NCBI GenBank assembly: GCA_031278255.1
Contig: JAITKU010000108.1
Span: 1-6,707 of the forward strand
Source: Eubacteriales Family XIII. Incertae Sedis bacterium
GTDB taxonomy: Bacteria; Bacillota; Clostridia; Peptostreptococcales; Anaerovoracaceae
Length of the DNA: 6,707 nucleotides
Reading direction: 5' to 3'
The notes under the pieces were generated by a model. The model was not told the origin of the DNA. It searched no databases and worked only from the letters and a program-made list of their open reading frames with translations. Each line of letters starts with the position of its first letter. Positions within the stretch are counted from its first letter, which is position 1. This document shows, piece after piece, positions 1 to 6,613 of this stretch. A program made the position numbers and the translations under genes.

Positions 1-200
1 AGTTCATCGCTTTTTCCGATAAAGGCGCCTATGTGCCGCAGTCCGTCGTTTATCAAGCAGGTTCCCGGTGTTTTTACCCAACATCCGAAGCAGCCTTGAC
101 AATGGGCGAATTTGCCGGCAGCGAATATTTTTGTATCCTTATCCGCAATATCGAGAGCCGTGAATTCTTCATCGGTTAGGTCATGAATGATGAGTTTCAT
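1..200 (-). CDS. Flavodoxin/NADPH-dependent FMN reductase-like protein, N-terminal part (cut by window edge)
   Basis: Reading leftward from the ATG at 200-198, 66 codons are open to the window edge. The protein starts MKLIIHDLTDEEF and then carries a cysteine-rich stretch, CQGCFGCWVKTPGTC, with cysteines at residues 34, 37, 40 and 48. A CxGCxxCWxKTPGxC segment near the N-terminus is typical of the clostridial flavodoxin-family/NADPH-dependent FMN reductase group, cytoplasmic FMN proteins of roughly 200 residues. The FMN-binding remainder lies outside the window, so the substrate cannot be judged. The start is supported by a GGAGG at 203-207, only 3 bases before the ATG (a rather short spacing), and by a good promoter upstream at 326-354. 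The stretch before the cysteines lacks the GSPR-type phosphate loop of the classical members, so this is a shorter or divergent variant. It is transcribed divergently from the subtilase gene. Confidence 0.75.
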   Translation of the reverse strand, partial: MKLIIHDLTDEEFTALDIADKDTKIFAAGKFAHCQGCFGCWVKTPGTCLINDGLRHIGAFIGKSDE

Positions 201-325
201 TTTCCTCCGCGTCTTTCTCGCGCATCGCATTGCCGTTCCGACGCCGCGTGCGCGTACGGATTTCGGCCGTGCCTGCCATCGGTCCGTGCCGTTTTCGAGC
301 AACGGACGGTCAAGAACACAAACGC

Positions 326-354
326 ATTTTATCATCGACAACCACGAAATGCAA
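326..354 (-). promoter_or_regulatory. Sigma-A-type promoter for the leftward flavodoxin-family gene
   Basis: On the minus strand, TTGCAT (354-349) is followed after exactly 17 bp by TAAAAT (331-326), close to the TTGACA/TATAAT consensus. Transcription would start near 319-320 and leave a leader of about 120 bases before the ATG at 200. That leader can fold a short hairpin, GTCCGTTGC (307-299) against GCACGGAC (289-282) with one bulged base. Its role, if any, is unknown. Confidence 0.6.
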
Positions 355-362
355 GGGATTCC

Positions 363-415
363 TTGAACGACGGCGTCAGTCCCCCGCCTCTACAGGCGGC
401 GGAACATCCGTTCAA
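363..415. repeat. Nested palindrome in the divergent intergenic region
   Basis: TTGAACG at 363-369 pairs with CGTTCAA at 409-415. Nested inside is a second perfect stem, CCGCCT (384-389) with AGGCGG (394-399) around a CTAC loop. The element sits between the two divergent promoters and overlaps the dispersed repeat at 403-463. No T-run follows on either strand, so it does not look like an intrinsic terminator. Its outer arm (363-375) shares 13 bases, inverted, with 6556-6568 near the other end of the window, which marks it as part of the same repeat family. Confidence 0.6.
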
Positions 416-463
416 CAATTTGGGTGCTTCCCGCGCTCAAAATCAAACGGAGCTGAATTTGAA
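403..463 (-). repeat. Diverged copy of the dispersed intergenic repeat (inverted relative to the right-end copy)
   Basis: Bases 403-420 (AACATCCGTTCAACAATT) are the exact reverse complement of 6610-6627. Beyond this core the similarity continues in weaker form: an ACGGAGC block occurs at nearly the same distance in both copies (3 bases closer here), and both end in a TTGAA-type segment. The segment therefore looks like an old, drifted copy of the right-end unit in opposite orientation, not a chance match. It ends just upstream of the -35 box of the subtilase promoter. Confidence 0.6.
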
Positions 464-469
464 AACCCC

Positions 470-498
470 TTGTTTTTTGGGCCTAATCGGAATATACT
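470..498 (+). promoter_or_regulatory. Sigma-A-type promoter for the subtilase gene
   Basis: TTGTTT (470-475) and TATACT (493-498) are separated by 17 bp, in an AT-rich patch that stands out from the GC-rich surroundings. Transcription would begin near 505, giving a leader of about 45 bases before the start codon at 550. Confidence 0.65.
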
Positions 499-534
499 GT
501 TATGTAAAATATTAGATATGTTTCAAGAATCGAA

Positions 535-540
535 AAGGAG
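535..540 (+). promoter_or_regulatory. Ribosome binding site that fixes the subtilase start
   Basis: AAGGAG ends 9 bases before the ATG at 550. Another ATG at 545 is only 4 bases from it and is in a different frame that stops at 709 without a recognisable product. The ATG at 550 opens directly into a classical signal peptide, so it is chosen. Confidence 0.75.
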
Positions 541-549
541 TAAAATGTC

Positions 550-3500
550 ATGCGTTTTTCAAGAAAGTTGCTGTCTTTTGTCTTTGCGATCGCCCTTTTG
601 CTCTCCGCGTTCCCCGCGACCGGGTTTGCGTACGACGCGCAGACCTCCTTTGAAAGCGGAGGGACCGGGGAGATTGCCGAGGACGCGCTTCTTATCCCCG
701 GGGAATTGATCGTCGTATTCAACGAAAATGTGAGCGAGTCCGCGGCGGAACGCGTGATCGACGCGGCGGACGGCGAGGCGGCGGAGATTTCGGAGACGCC
801 GGGCGAGGCCGCGGTAAGCGCCTTGGTGGAACTGCCCGAGGACCTGACGCTGCGCGCGGCCATGGAGGCGTTCTCGCAAAGCCCGCTGGTGGATTTCGTT
901 CAGCCGAACTACCTCTACGAGTTGGCGGAGGAGGAAGAAGAGGCGGTATATCCCGCCTTTTCGAGCAATGACGCCAATGTTTCCTATCAATGGCATCTCG
1001 ACAGCATCGACGTGGCCGGCGCGTGGAGCCACCTCTCCCTGTACAGCGGGAATACGCCCGTGCGCGTCGCCGTGATCGACGATAACGTATACATGAATCA
1101 TGCGGACCTCGATGACAATGTGAACCGGGATTTGGCCCGCGACTTCAGCGACGGCACGGCGAAAACTCCCCTCAGTTCCTATTACGGCGAGCATGGCACG
1201 CATGTGGCCGGTATCATAGGCGCGGAATCGAACAACGGGCTGTACGGCGTGGGCGTCGCCGCCGGCGCGCGCAACGAGATTGTGGAACTTGTGCCCATCA
1301 ACGTGTTTTCCCCGTCGTCGGGCGGCGCTTCTTCCTACGCCATCGCAAAAGCGATCACCTACGCGGAGGAATCCGCCAAGGTCAAGGTGATCAACATGAG
1401 CCTCGGGTACAGCGCCTATTCCCCCGATCGGTATCTGCAGACGGTGGTTTCAAGGGCGATCTCAAACGGCGTCACCGTCGTGTGCGCGGCCGGAAACGAC
1501 GGGCGCAACGGAGGTCCGCCGTACAGTTATCCCGGCGATTTCGACGGCGTTATCAGCGTTGTGAACATCACAAAAGAGGGCGCGCGCCATTCCTCCTCGA
1601 ACTACGGCTCTCCGAGGGACATCTCCGCGCCCGGAACGTCGATCTACAGCACTTCGACCGCATCGACCGGCAGCAGTTCGTATGCCGGCGCCACGGGTAC
1701 CTCCATGGCCTCGCCCGTCGTCGCGGGCGTCGCCGCGATGATGCTCTATGTCAACAGCGGACTGTCCCCCGCGCAGGTGGAGCGCATCCTGAAAGATACG
1801 GCCACGCGGCTCGATGACGCGACGGCCACGGGCGGCAAGGTGAACGCGGCCGCCGCCGTGCGCGAAGCGGCGCGGGGTCTGCCGCTCGCGGGCACGGTTT
1901 CCGTATCGGGCGTATCGGGCGCATCGGGCGCGCCGCGCTACGGGGATATCCTAACGGCGGACGCGAGGACCTTGACAAGCCCCGATCCGGGCGCTTTGTC
2001 CTACCAATGGAAGCGCGACGGCGCGGCGATAGACGGCGCGGTCTACGCCTCCTATACGGTCGGGATCGCCGACATCGGGCATAAAATCTCCGTTACGGTC
2101 ACGGCGGAGAATTATACGGGCGGCGTGACGAGCGCCGAAACGCTCCAAGCGGCGCGGGCAGAGAAGCCGGACCTCCAATGGCCGTCTGCGGAGACCATCG
2201 TCTACGGCGCGGCGCTTTCCGCATCGGCCCTTACGGGCGGCTCCGTCGCGTACGGGAGCTTCGCATGGGCGCGGCCCGGGATCGTGCCGGGCGCGGGGAC
2301 CGGTTCTTACGATGTGAGCTTCACGCCGAGCGCGGAGGCGCGCGCGGGCTATGACGGCATTGCGGAGGCCACGCTGGCCGTGTCCCTCACGGTGAACAAG
2401 GCGGCCGCGCCGTCCGGCGTAACGCGGACTTTCTACGTGAACGAGGGGCAGGCCTACGACTTCGATCTGAAGAGCCTGCTGCCGGGGCTGAACGACTTGG
2501 GCGCCGTCACATACGGCCCGGTTATCCAAAGCGACGGCGGTTCCATGTCGGTTTCGCTCGGCCCTGCCGACGGCGACACGCTGCCCCTGCAAATTGCGGC
2601 GGACGCCGCAGCCGACACGCAAGCGACGGTGGAGGTGACGATATCGAGCGCCAACTATGCGGATTTCGTTTCCACAATCCGCGTGAAAACCTTAAATAAG
2701 GCGATTATAGAGATCGAAGATCTCACTCCCGCCGGTTCCGTTGTCTATGACGGAAATCCGAAAGACGGCTATACGGGCACGGCCCGGTTCTCGAACGCGA
2801 ACGACCCGGTCGATCCGAGCAATCCCAATCTCACCGCCCACTATACGGGCTTCCTGTACAGCGGCGAGCCTTACGCCGAGCATACGACCACGCCCTCGGC
2901 CGCGGGGACTTACACCCTGCGCCTGACGCTGGCGGACGACGATCAATATTACGCCGAATGGACGGGCGCTTTCACCATAGAGAAAGCGACGCCCACGCCT
3001 CCCTCGGCGAGCGTAACCGCCGTGTACGGGCAGACCTTGCGTGATCTTACGCCGCCGGACGGTTTTTCGTGGACGGCGCCGGAAACGTCCGTCGGGGCAG
3101 TCGGGGAGAGGACTTTCCCGGCCTTGTACACGCCGCGGGATACGAACAACTATAACACCGTAGACGCGAACGTAGGCGTGACGGTGCGGCCGAAGTCTCT
3201 TGTCCTTGCGGACCTCGCGGCGGAGAACCGCGTTTATGACGGCACGACGGATGTCACGCTCGTGGGCGGCCGGCTCGAGGGTCTCGTCGCGGGCGACGAG
3301 GGCGCGGTCGGCTTTACGATCGCGGGCGGCGCGGCGCCGAGCGGGTTTCCGGGCAGCGGCGCCGTAAGCGGCGTCAGCGTCCGGCTCACGGGTGAACGCG
3401 CTTCCAACTACGCGCAGCCGGCCGTGCCCGCGCTGACCGTAACGATTTCGCAAAAGCCGATACGGGCCGAGGATATCACCGTCGCGGCGCCGAACAAGAC

Positions 3501-4458
3501 CTACGACGGTACGGACGCGGCAAGCCTGCTCGCGAGCTTCAACCCCGGCGCGATCATCGCCGGCGACGACGTGCGCATCGCGCTGACGGGGCGCTACGCG
3601 GACGCGAACGCGGGCTCGGGCAAGCGGGTGTTTGTCGACGGATGGCGGCTGGACGGCGCGGACGCGCAAAACTATACCTTGGACGGGCCGCGTCCGAGCG
3701 GCGTGACCGGCACCATATCCACCGCCGCCGGTAACGATTCTTTGGGCGGCGGCGGCGGCGGCGGTGGCGGCGGCGGTTTTTCGACCTCGGCGGAGACAAA
3801 AGAGGAAGAAGAGGCGCTTCTTGAAGAAGCCGAGGCGGACGATGCGAACGCGGCGGAAGAAAGCCCCGCGCCGACGGCCTCGGGGAGCGCGTGGGTCAAT
3901 TCCTTTGTCGATATCGACGAGAGCGCTTGGTACTACGGCGACGTTGCATACGCGGTTACGCGCGGTCTGTTCACGGGAACGGATGCGGCGGCTTTCTCGC
4001 CGAACGAACCCATGACGCGCGGTATGCTCGTCACGGTACTCGGCAGGCTGTGCGGCGCCGACGTGGGCGGCTATACCTCCGCCGGGTTTGTCGATGTGGC
4101 CGCGGACATGTACTACGCGCCCTACATCGCGTGGGCCGCCGAAAACGGCCTTGTCCTCGGCGTGGGCGACGGCGGCTTCGCCCCGGACGCGGAACTCACG
4201 CGACAGGATTTGGCGCTGATCTTCATGCGCTGCGCGGCTTTTCGCGGCGATGTTCTCCCCGAAACGCGGGCTTTCGTTCCGTTTGCGGACGAGGCGGACA
4301 TAAGCGATTACGCCGCGGAAGCGACGCAGAGGCTCTTTGAGGCGGGACTCATAAGCGGCAGGCCGGGCAATGCTTTCGATCCCAAGGGCAAGGCCACGCG
4401 CGCGGAAGTCGCGGCCGTATTGCACCGGTATCTGGAAATCGTCGAGGAAGCGGGCTGA
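550..4458 (+). CDS. Secreted, SLH-anchored S8 subtilisin-like serine protease with Ig-like/MBG/YDG repeats
   Basis: This 1302-residue exported endoprotease is probably held on the cell wall. Residues 1-27 are a signal peptide (RK, hydrophobic core, cut probably after TGFA). Residues 47-124 resemble a subtilase inhibitory propeptide ending VDFVQPNYLYE. The S8 domain (about 146-440) has Asp177 (VAVIDDN), His215 (HGTHVAG), oxyanion Asn316 (AAGND) and Ser385 (GTSMASP). The DTG/DSG usual after the catalytic Asp is DDN here. Next come an Ig-like module (445-535), two related modules sharing VYG...F.W...TP (about 539-615 and 817-880), two less clear modules (620-715, 718-813) and two YDG-type modules (VYDGTTDV at 895, TYDGTDAA at 984). 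A Gly11 run (1066-1076) and an acidic linker precede three SLH domains (about 1117-1169, 1179-1229, 1244-1297; TRGM, TRQD, TRAE), which in known proteins bind secondary cell-wall polymer. The substrate is unknown. Confidence 0.93.
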   Translation: MRFSRKLLSFVFAIALLLSAFPATGFAYDAQTSFESGGTGEIAEDALLIPGELIVVFNENVSESAAERVIDAADGEAAEISETPGEAAVSALVELPEDLTLRAAMEAFSQSPLVDFVQPNYLYELAEEEEEAVYPAFSSNDANVSYQWHLDSIDVAGAWSHLSLYSGNTPVRVAVIDDNVYMNHADLDDNVNRDLARDFSDGTAKTPLSSYYGEHGTHVAGIIGAESNNGLYGVGVAAGARNEIVELVPINVFSPSSGGASSYAIAKAITYAEESAKVKVINMSLGYSAYSPDRYLQTVVSRAISNGVTVVCAAGNDGRNGGPPYSYPGDFDGVISVVNITKEGARHSSSNYGSPRDISAPGTSIYSTSTASTGSSSYAGATGTSMASPVVAGVAAMMLYVNSGLSPAQVERILKDTATRLDDATATGGKVNAAAAVREAARGLPLAGTVSVSGVSGASGAPRYGDILTADARTLTSPDPGALSYQWKRDGAAIDGAVYASYTVGIADIGHKISVTVTAENYTGGVTSAETLQAARAEKPDLQWPSAETIVYGAALSASALTGGSVAYGSFAWARPGIVPGAGTGSYDVSFTPSAEARAGYDGIAEATLAVSLTVNKAAAPSGVTRTFYVNEGQAYDFDLKSLLPGLNDLGAVTYGPVIQSDGGSMSVSLGPADGDTLPLQIAADAAADTQATVEVTISSANYADFVSTIRVKTLNKAIIEIEDLTPAGSVVYDGNPKDGYTGTARFSNANDPVDPSNPNLTAHYTGFLYSGEPYAEHTTTPSAAGTYTLRLTLADDDQYYAEWTGAFTIEKATPTPPSASVTAVYGQTLRDLTPPDGFSWTAPETSVGAVGERTFPALYTPRDTNNYNTVDANVGVTVRPKSLVLADLAAENRVYDGTTDVTLVGGRLEGLVAGDEGAVGFTIAGGAAPSGFPGSGAVSGVSVRLTGERASNYAQPAVPALTVTISQKPIRAEDITVAAPNKTYDGTDAASLLASFNPGAIIAGDDVRIALTGRYADANAGSGKRVFVDGWRLDGADAQNYTLDGPRPSGVTGTISTAAGNDSLGGGGGGGGGGGFSTSAETKEEEEALLEEAEADDANAAEESPAPTASGSAWVNSFVDIDESAWYYGDVAYAVTRGLFTGTDAAAFSPNEPMTRGMLVTVLGRLCGADVGGYTSAGFVDVAADMYYAPYIAWAAENGLVLGVGDGGFAPDAELTRQDLALIFMRCAAFRGDVLPETRAFVPFADEADISDYAAEATQRLFEAGLISGRPGNAFDPKGKATRAEVAAVLHRYLEIVEEAG
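1903..1929 (+). repeat. Three tandem 9-bp units inside the subtilase gene
   Basis: GTATCGGGC, GTATCGGGC and GCATCGGGC follow one another and encode VSG-VSG-ASG (residues 452-460) at the junction between the protease domain and the first Ig-like module. Because the unit is in frame, gain or loss of copies would only lengthen or shorten the hinge. Confidence 0.8.
3745..3777 (+). repeat. In-frame GGC/GGT trinucleotide tract encoding 11 glycines
   Basis: Eleven consecutive glycine codons (six GGC, GGT, three GGC, GGT) form residues 1066-1076. The tract joins the last YDG-type module to an acidic linker (EEEE at 1085-1088) that leads to the SLH domains. It is a flexible spacer, and the pure GGC part is a likely replication-slippage site that keeps the frame. 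Confidence 0.85.
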
Positions 4459-4463
4459 GTCCC

Positions 4464-4491
4464 GCGCGTGCATTTTAGGGTTGACACGCGC
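4464..4491. promoter_or_regulatory. Perfect 7-bp inverted repeat overlapping the sppA -35 box
   Basis: GCGCGTG (4464-4470) and CACGCGC (4485-4491) are exact reverse complements around a 14-base centre. The right arm overlaps the last two bases of the -35 hexamer at 4481-4486 and reaches into the spacer. The placement, 5 bases after the subtilase stop codon, fits a repressor operator or a weak hairpin at the transcript end. No T-run follows, so a standard intrinsic terminator is unlikely. Confidence 0.4.
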
Positions 4492-4509
4492 CGCAAAAAC
4501 GGGGACAAT
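4481..4509 (+). promoter_or_regulatory. Sigma-A-type promoter for the sppA-like gene
   Basis: A perfect TTGACA (4481-4486) is followed after 17 bp by GACAAT (4504-4509), which matches the -10 consensus at four of six positions. Transcription would start near 4516, leaving a leader of about 47 bases. This suggests the sppA-like gene can be expressed apart from the subtilase, although readthrough from upstream is possible because no clear terminator lies between them. Confidence 0.6.
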
Positions 4510-4562
4510 AGAGTATAGGAACCGTCCAAAGAAAACCGCCTCGCGGCAAAAGGAAACCCGCC

Positions 4563-5711
4563 ATGTATGAAGAGTATGAAAACAGGTCGGAACCGGAAAG
4601 GCTCGCGCAGTCCGCCGGGAATCCGCCGATCGACACGCCGCCCGAAGCGCGGGAAGAGCCGGACGCCGGCGCGGAGTCCCGTCTCGGCGTGTTGCGCAAG
4701 AAACGTCGCGCGGGCGGATGGCGGACGGGCGCACTGATTTATACTTCCATATTTGTAGGAATTATCCTGTTGGGCTTTGTGTTTCGCGCGATGTTTTTCA
4801 GTCCGAACGACGCTTCCGCCGTCGCGCCGGGCAGTCCGTATATCGCGCGGCTCAACGTGATCGGGACCATAGCCGATACGCCCTCCGTGGATATGTGGGG
4901 GAATGCGAACGGCTATTATCACGAATGGACGCTCGCGCGCATAGACGATCTTATATACGACGGCGACAATTACGGCTTGATCCTCTTCGTCGATTCGCCG
5001 GGCGGCGGCGTGTACGAGAGCGACGCGCTCTATCTCAAGCTGCGGGAATACAAGGACAGCACGGATCGCCCCGTTTACGCGGTCATGGGTTCGATGGCGG
5101 CCTCCGGCGGCTACTATGTTTCGGCCGCCGCCGACCGCATCTACGCAAACCGCAACACTTGGACGGGTTCCATCGGCGTGACGATGGACACGATGATAGA
5201 TTTAAGCGGCTTTCTCGACCGCTACGGCGTCAAGACCGAAACGATAACCGCCGGCCGCAACAAGGCCATGGGCAGCAACTTCGAGCCTATGACGGACGAA
5301 CAGAGGGATATATTTCAGGGCCTTGTCGATGCGGCTTACGATCAGTTCACGGGCATCGTCGCCGAAGCGCGCGCGCTCGACCTTGCATATGTGCGGGAAC
5401 TGGCGGACGGCAGGATATACACGGCCGCGCAGGCCGCCGAAAAAGGGCTTATCGATGATTTCGGCGACGTTTTTACGGCGCTCGACGATATGCAGGACGC
5501 GTACGATCTCTTTTTCTGCGAACTGGCGGAGTTCAATTACCGAAACGATTCACTGCTCAGCCGTCTGCTCGGCGTCGAAGCGGAACGGCGCTTGTCGGTC
5601 CTCCTGTCGCGCCTTTCGGACGCGTTCGCGTGGGAGGGCGGCGACATCGGCGCGATACTCAGGCTGGCGGAAAGCCGCGTTTCCGGGCCGCAGTACCTGT
5701 ACGAGCGGTAA
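4563..5711 (+). CDS. sppA: Signal peptide peptidase SppA-type, S49 family, membrane-anchored
   Basis: This 382-residue protein matches the short, single-domain SppA form of Gram-positive bacteria, which cleaves leftover signal peptides at the membrane. Residues 1-50 are polar and probably cytoplasmic, ending in a basic patch (RKKRR, 45-49). One membrane helix follows (about 57-78), placing the catalytic part outside. In the S49 domain, DSPGGG (144-149) is the glycine-rich oxyanion segment, Ser181 in GSMAASGGYY is the nucleophile, and Lys234 in AGRNKAMGS is the likely general base of the Ser-Lys dyad. Many relatives have KD at this point, and here it is KA. TGSIGV (201-206) is also a family hallmark. 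The region after about residue 315 is less conserved. The start is supported by AAGGA (4550-4554), 8 bases before the ATG. The gene follows the subtilase by 104 bases and has its own promoter. In Bacillus the homologue has also been tied to lantibiotic and lysozyme tolerance; nothing here shows that role. Confidence 0.92.
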   Translation: MYEEYENRSEPERLAQSAGNPPIDTPPEAREEPDAGAESRLGVLRKKRRAGGWRTGALIYTSIFVGIILLGFVFRAMFFSPNDASAVAPGSPYIARLNVIGTIADTPSVDMWGNANGYYHEWTLARIDDLIYDGDNYGLILFVDSPGGGVYESDALYLKLREYKDSTDRPVYAVMGSMAASGGYYVSAAADRIYANRNTWTGSIGVTMDTMIDLSGFLDRYGVKTETITAGRNKAMGSNFEPMTDEQRDIFQGLVDAAYDQFTGIVAEARALDLAYVRELADGRIYTAAQAAEKGLIDDFGDVFTALDDMQDAYDLFFCELAEFNYRNDSLLSRLLGVEAERRLSVLLSRLSDAFAWEGGDIGAILRLAESRVSGPQYLYER

Positions 5712-5726
5712 GGAAACCCGGCTGTT

Positions 5727-6011
5727 TTACACCGCCTCGGTCACGATGATCTCCGTCGGCGCGGTACAAAACGCGTCCATTTGCGGCGACAAGGCCTTGA
5801 AATGCGCCGACTGCATGTGCGCGTCCAAATGCGCCTGCGATTCCCAGGTTTCGAGCATCAAGAGATGTCCGTCGTCGCGGAGGTCCTTTGTGAGTTCATA
5901 TCGCTTGCAACCGTCCTCCTTGACGGTTTCCGCCACCAACTGCCGCGCGATGGGCCGTATTTGCGCCAAGGCGCCCTCCTTGACGCGCATACGCGCGATT
6001 ACGTGAATCAT
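5727..6011 (-). CDS. Antibiotic biosynthesis monooxygenase (ABM) domain protein, YgiN-like
   Basis: This 94-residue protein is one complete ABM module, a small dimeric ferredoxin-like barrel. It opens MIHVIARMRVKEG, the usual first strand, and has the family pattern ETWESQAHLDAHMQSAHF at 54-71, in which the E-W pair and the spaced histidines are conserved. Relatives include quinol monooxygenases such as YgiN, heme-handling proteins and polyketide-tailoring enzymes. At this size and next to a flavin-fold gene, a quinone or small-redox role is plausible, but the substrate cannot be assigned. The start is firm: AAAGGAG precedes the ATG at 6011 by 8 bases, and the ATGA overlaps the stop of the upstream gene by 4 bases, so the pair is probably translationally coupled. 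Its stop lies 15 bases from the sppA stop, tail to tail, with no clear terminator hairpin between them. Confidence 0.88.
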   Translation of the reverse strand: MIHVIARMRVKEGALAQIRPIARQLVAETVKEDGCKRYELTKDLRDDGHLLMLETWESQAHLDAHMQSAHFKALSPQMDAFCTAPTEIIVTEAV

Positions 6012-6484
6012 AGCCGTTTCTCCTTTCCCGTGAACGCATCCACTTCCATTTTGTATACGGCCACCGCTTCCAAGGCTTTTTCGGGGAAGTCATAAACTTC
6101 GTCGCTTCCCGTCATGTGCCGCATCAGCCGGTTCAGCGCGCTGCGCTTTTCCGCGGGCGTATCCGCCGGGACGATCCGGCCCGTGCCGATGATACTCCGG
6201 TACGCGTAGCCGTATTCGCAGGGGTCGCTTCCCTCTATCAGGCCAAAATCGCAATCGATTTCAAAACACGCCAGATTGTTCTTCCGTATGATATCCAATT
6301 TTTTGCCCTCTCGGGCGCTGTGAAAATACAGGGTCAAGGCGCCGTTTTCAAAGGAATACCCGTAATTCAGCGGGATGATGTACGGGTGGCCGTCGTCGGA
6401 CAGCGCGAGCCTGCAAACCTTGTTCTGTTCGATAATTTCCAGCTTCCTGTCCGGGTCCGTGATCTCTTTGTCCTTTCTGCGCAT
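6008..6484 (-). CDS. Pyridoxamine 5'-phosphate oxidase-family flavin split-barrel protein, NimA-like
   Basis: This 158-residue protein starts MRRKDKEITD and has the NimA-like pattern: KVCRLALSDDGHPYIIPLNYGY (22-43), LYFHSAREGKK (52-62), CFEID (73-77) and a late EKxALEAVAVYKMEVDAFTGKEK (135-156). Such proteins bind FMN or a related cofactor in a split barrel. Some Nim proteins reduce 5-nitroimidazole drugs, but most chromosomal members in anaerobic Firmicutes have no tested substrate, so resistance should not be assumed. A longer reading frame begins at 6598, but its first 38 codons run through the intergenic repeat (residues such as ALQFWTEPKLN). The ATG at 6484 is preceded by AAAGGAGGG at a normal distance and gives the typical family N-terminus. 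The gene is first in a two-gene leftward operon and overlaps the ABM gene by ATGA. No convincing promoter was found upstream. Confidence 0.9.
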   Translation of the reverse strand: MRRKDKEITDPDRKLEIIEQNKVCRLALSDDGHPYIIPLNYGYSFENGALTLYFHSAREGKKLDIIRKNNLACFEIDCDFGLIEGSDPCEYGYAYRSIIGTGRIVPADTPAEKRSALNRLMRHMTGSDEVYDFPEKALEAVAVYKMEVDAFTGKEKRL

Positions 6485-6488
6485 GGTG

Positions 6489-6497
6489 CCCTCCTTT
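6489..6497 (-). promoter_or_regulatory. Ribosome binding site that fixes the NimA-like start, touching a repeat hairpin
   Basis: On the minus strand AAAGGAGGG occupies 6497-6489, 4 bases before the ATG at 6484 (5 bases counted from the end of GGAGG). Its first two adenines also belong to the hairpin arm formed by repeat copy 1 (6496-6506 with 6513-6523), so folding of the repeat would abut the ribosome binding site. Confidence 0.75.
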
Positions 6498-6499
6498 CG

Positions 6500-6542
6500 A
6501 TTTTGGCTCCGTCCCAAATTGAAGCGCCAAAGGCGCGCTTCA
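6500..6542 (+). repeat. Tandem intergenic repeat, copy 1
   Basis: These 43 bases match 6568-6610 with one difference (C at 6515, A at 6583). The offset is 68 bp, with a 25-bp unique spacer between the copies. The first half pairs with itself (6496-6506 against 6513-6523, one mismatch and one G-T pair, loop CTCCGT). The second half forms TGAAGCGC against GCGCTTCA (6520-6527 and 6535-6542). The copy lies immediately upstream of the NimA-like ribosome binding site. Confidence 0.85.
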
Positions 6543-6563
6543 CTTGCCCGCCGAGCGCCGTCG

Positions 6564-6613
6564 TTCAATTTTGGCTCCGTCCAAAATTGAAGCGCCAAAG
6601 GCGCGCTTCAATT
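6564..6613 (+). repeat. Tandem intergenic repeat, copy 2, with two alternative perfect hairpins
   Basis: The 43-bp repeat core is 6568-6610. TTCAATTTTGG (6564-6574) pairs perfectly over 11 bp with CCAAAATTGAA (6581-6591) around CTCCGT. AATTGAAGCGC (6585-6595) pairs perfectly over 11 bp with GCGCTTCAATT (6603-6613) around a 7-base loop. Both hairpins need bases 6585-6591, so they cannot form together. An outer 7-bp pair, CGTTCAA (6562-6568) with TTGAACG (6615-6621), encloses the unit. Confidence 0.8.

Noticed and set aside
183..709. Two rightward open frames over the left intergenic region (183-515 and 230-709)
   Set aside because: They run across the repeat and the promoters, lack family features, and overlap the subtilase start in the wrong frame.
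559..1203. A 214-codon minus-strand frame opposite the signal peptide, propeptide and start of the S8 domain
   Set aside because: No recognisable motif, and arginine-rich shadow composition against a strand with a firm gene.
2692..4734. A 680-codon open frame on the minus strand opposite the end of the subtilase gene
   Set aside because: It is Arg/Ala-rich, matches no family I know, and lies opposite a gene with clear SLH and YDG domains. Long antisense frames are expected in GC-rich codon usage.
5705..5735. Possible bidirectional terminator between the convergent sppA-like and ABM genes
   Set aside because: Only a 5-bp pairing (GCGGT with ACCGC) around a large loop, and no T-run on either strand.
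6485..6598. N-terminal extension of the NimA-like gene
   Set aside because: Its codons come from the tandem repeat, and the internal ATG at 6484 has a strong ribosome binding site and the expected family N-terminus.
6500..6610. CRISPR-like array from the two similar repeats
   Set aside because: Only two units, each internally composed of alternative hairpins, a GC-rich 25-bp spacer and no cas genes. A dispersed palindromic repeat fits better.
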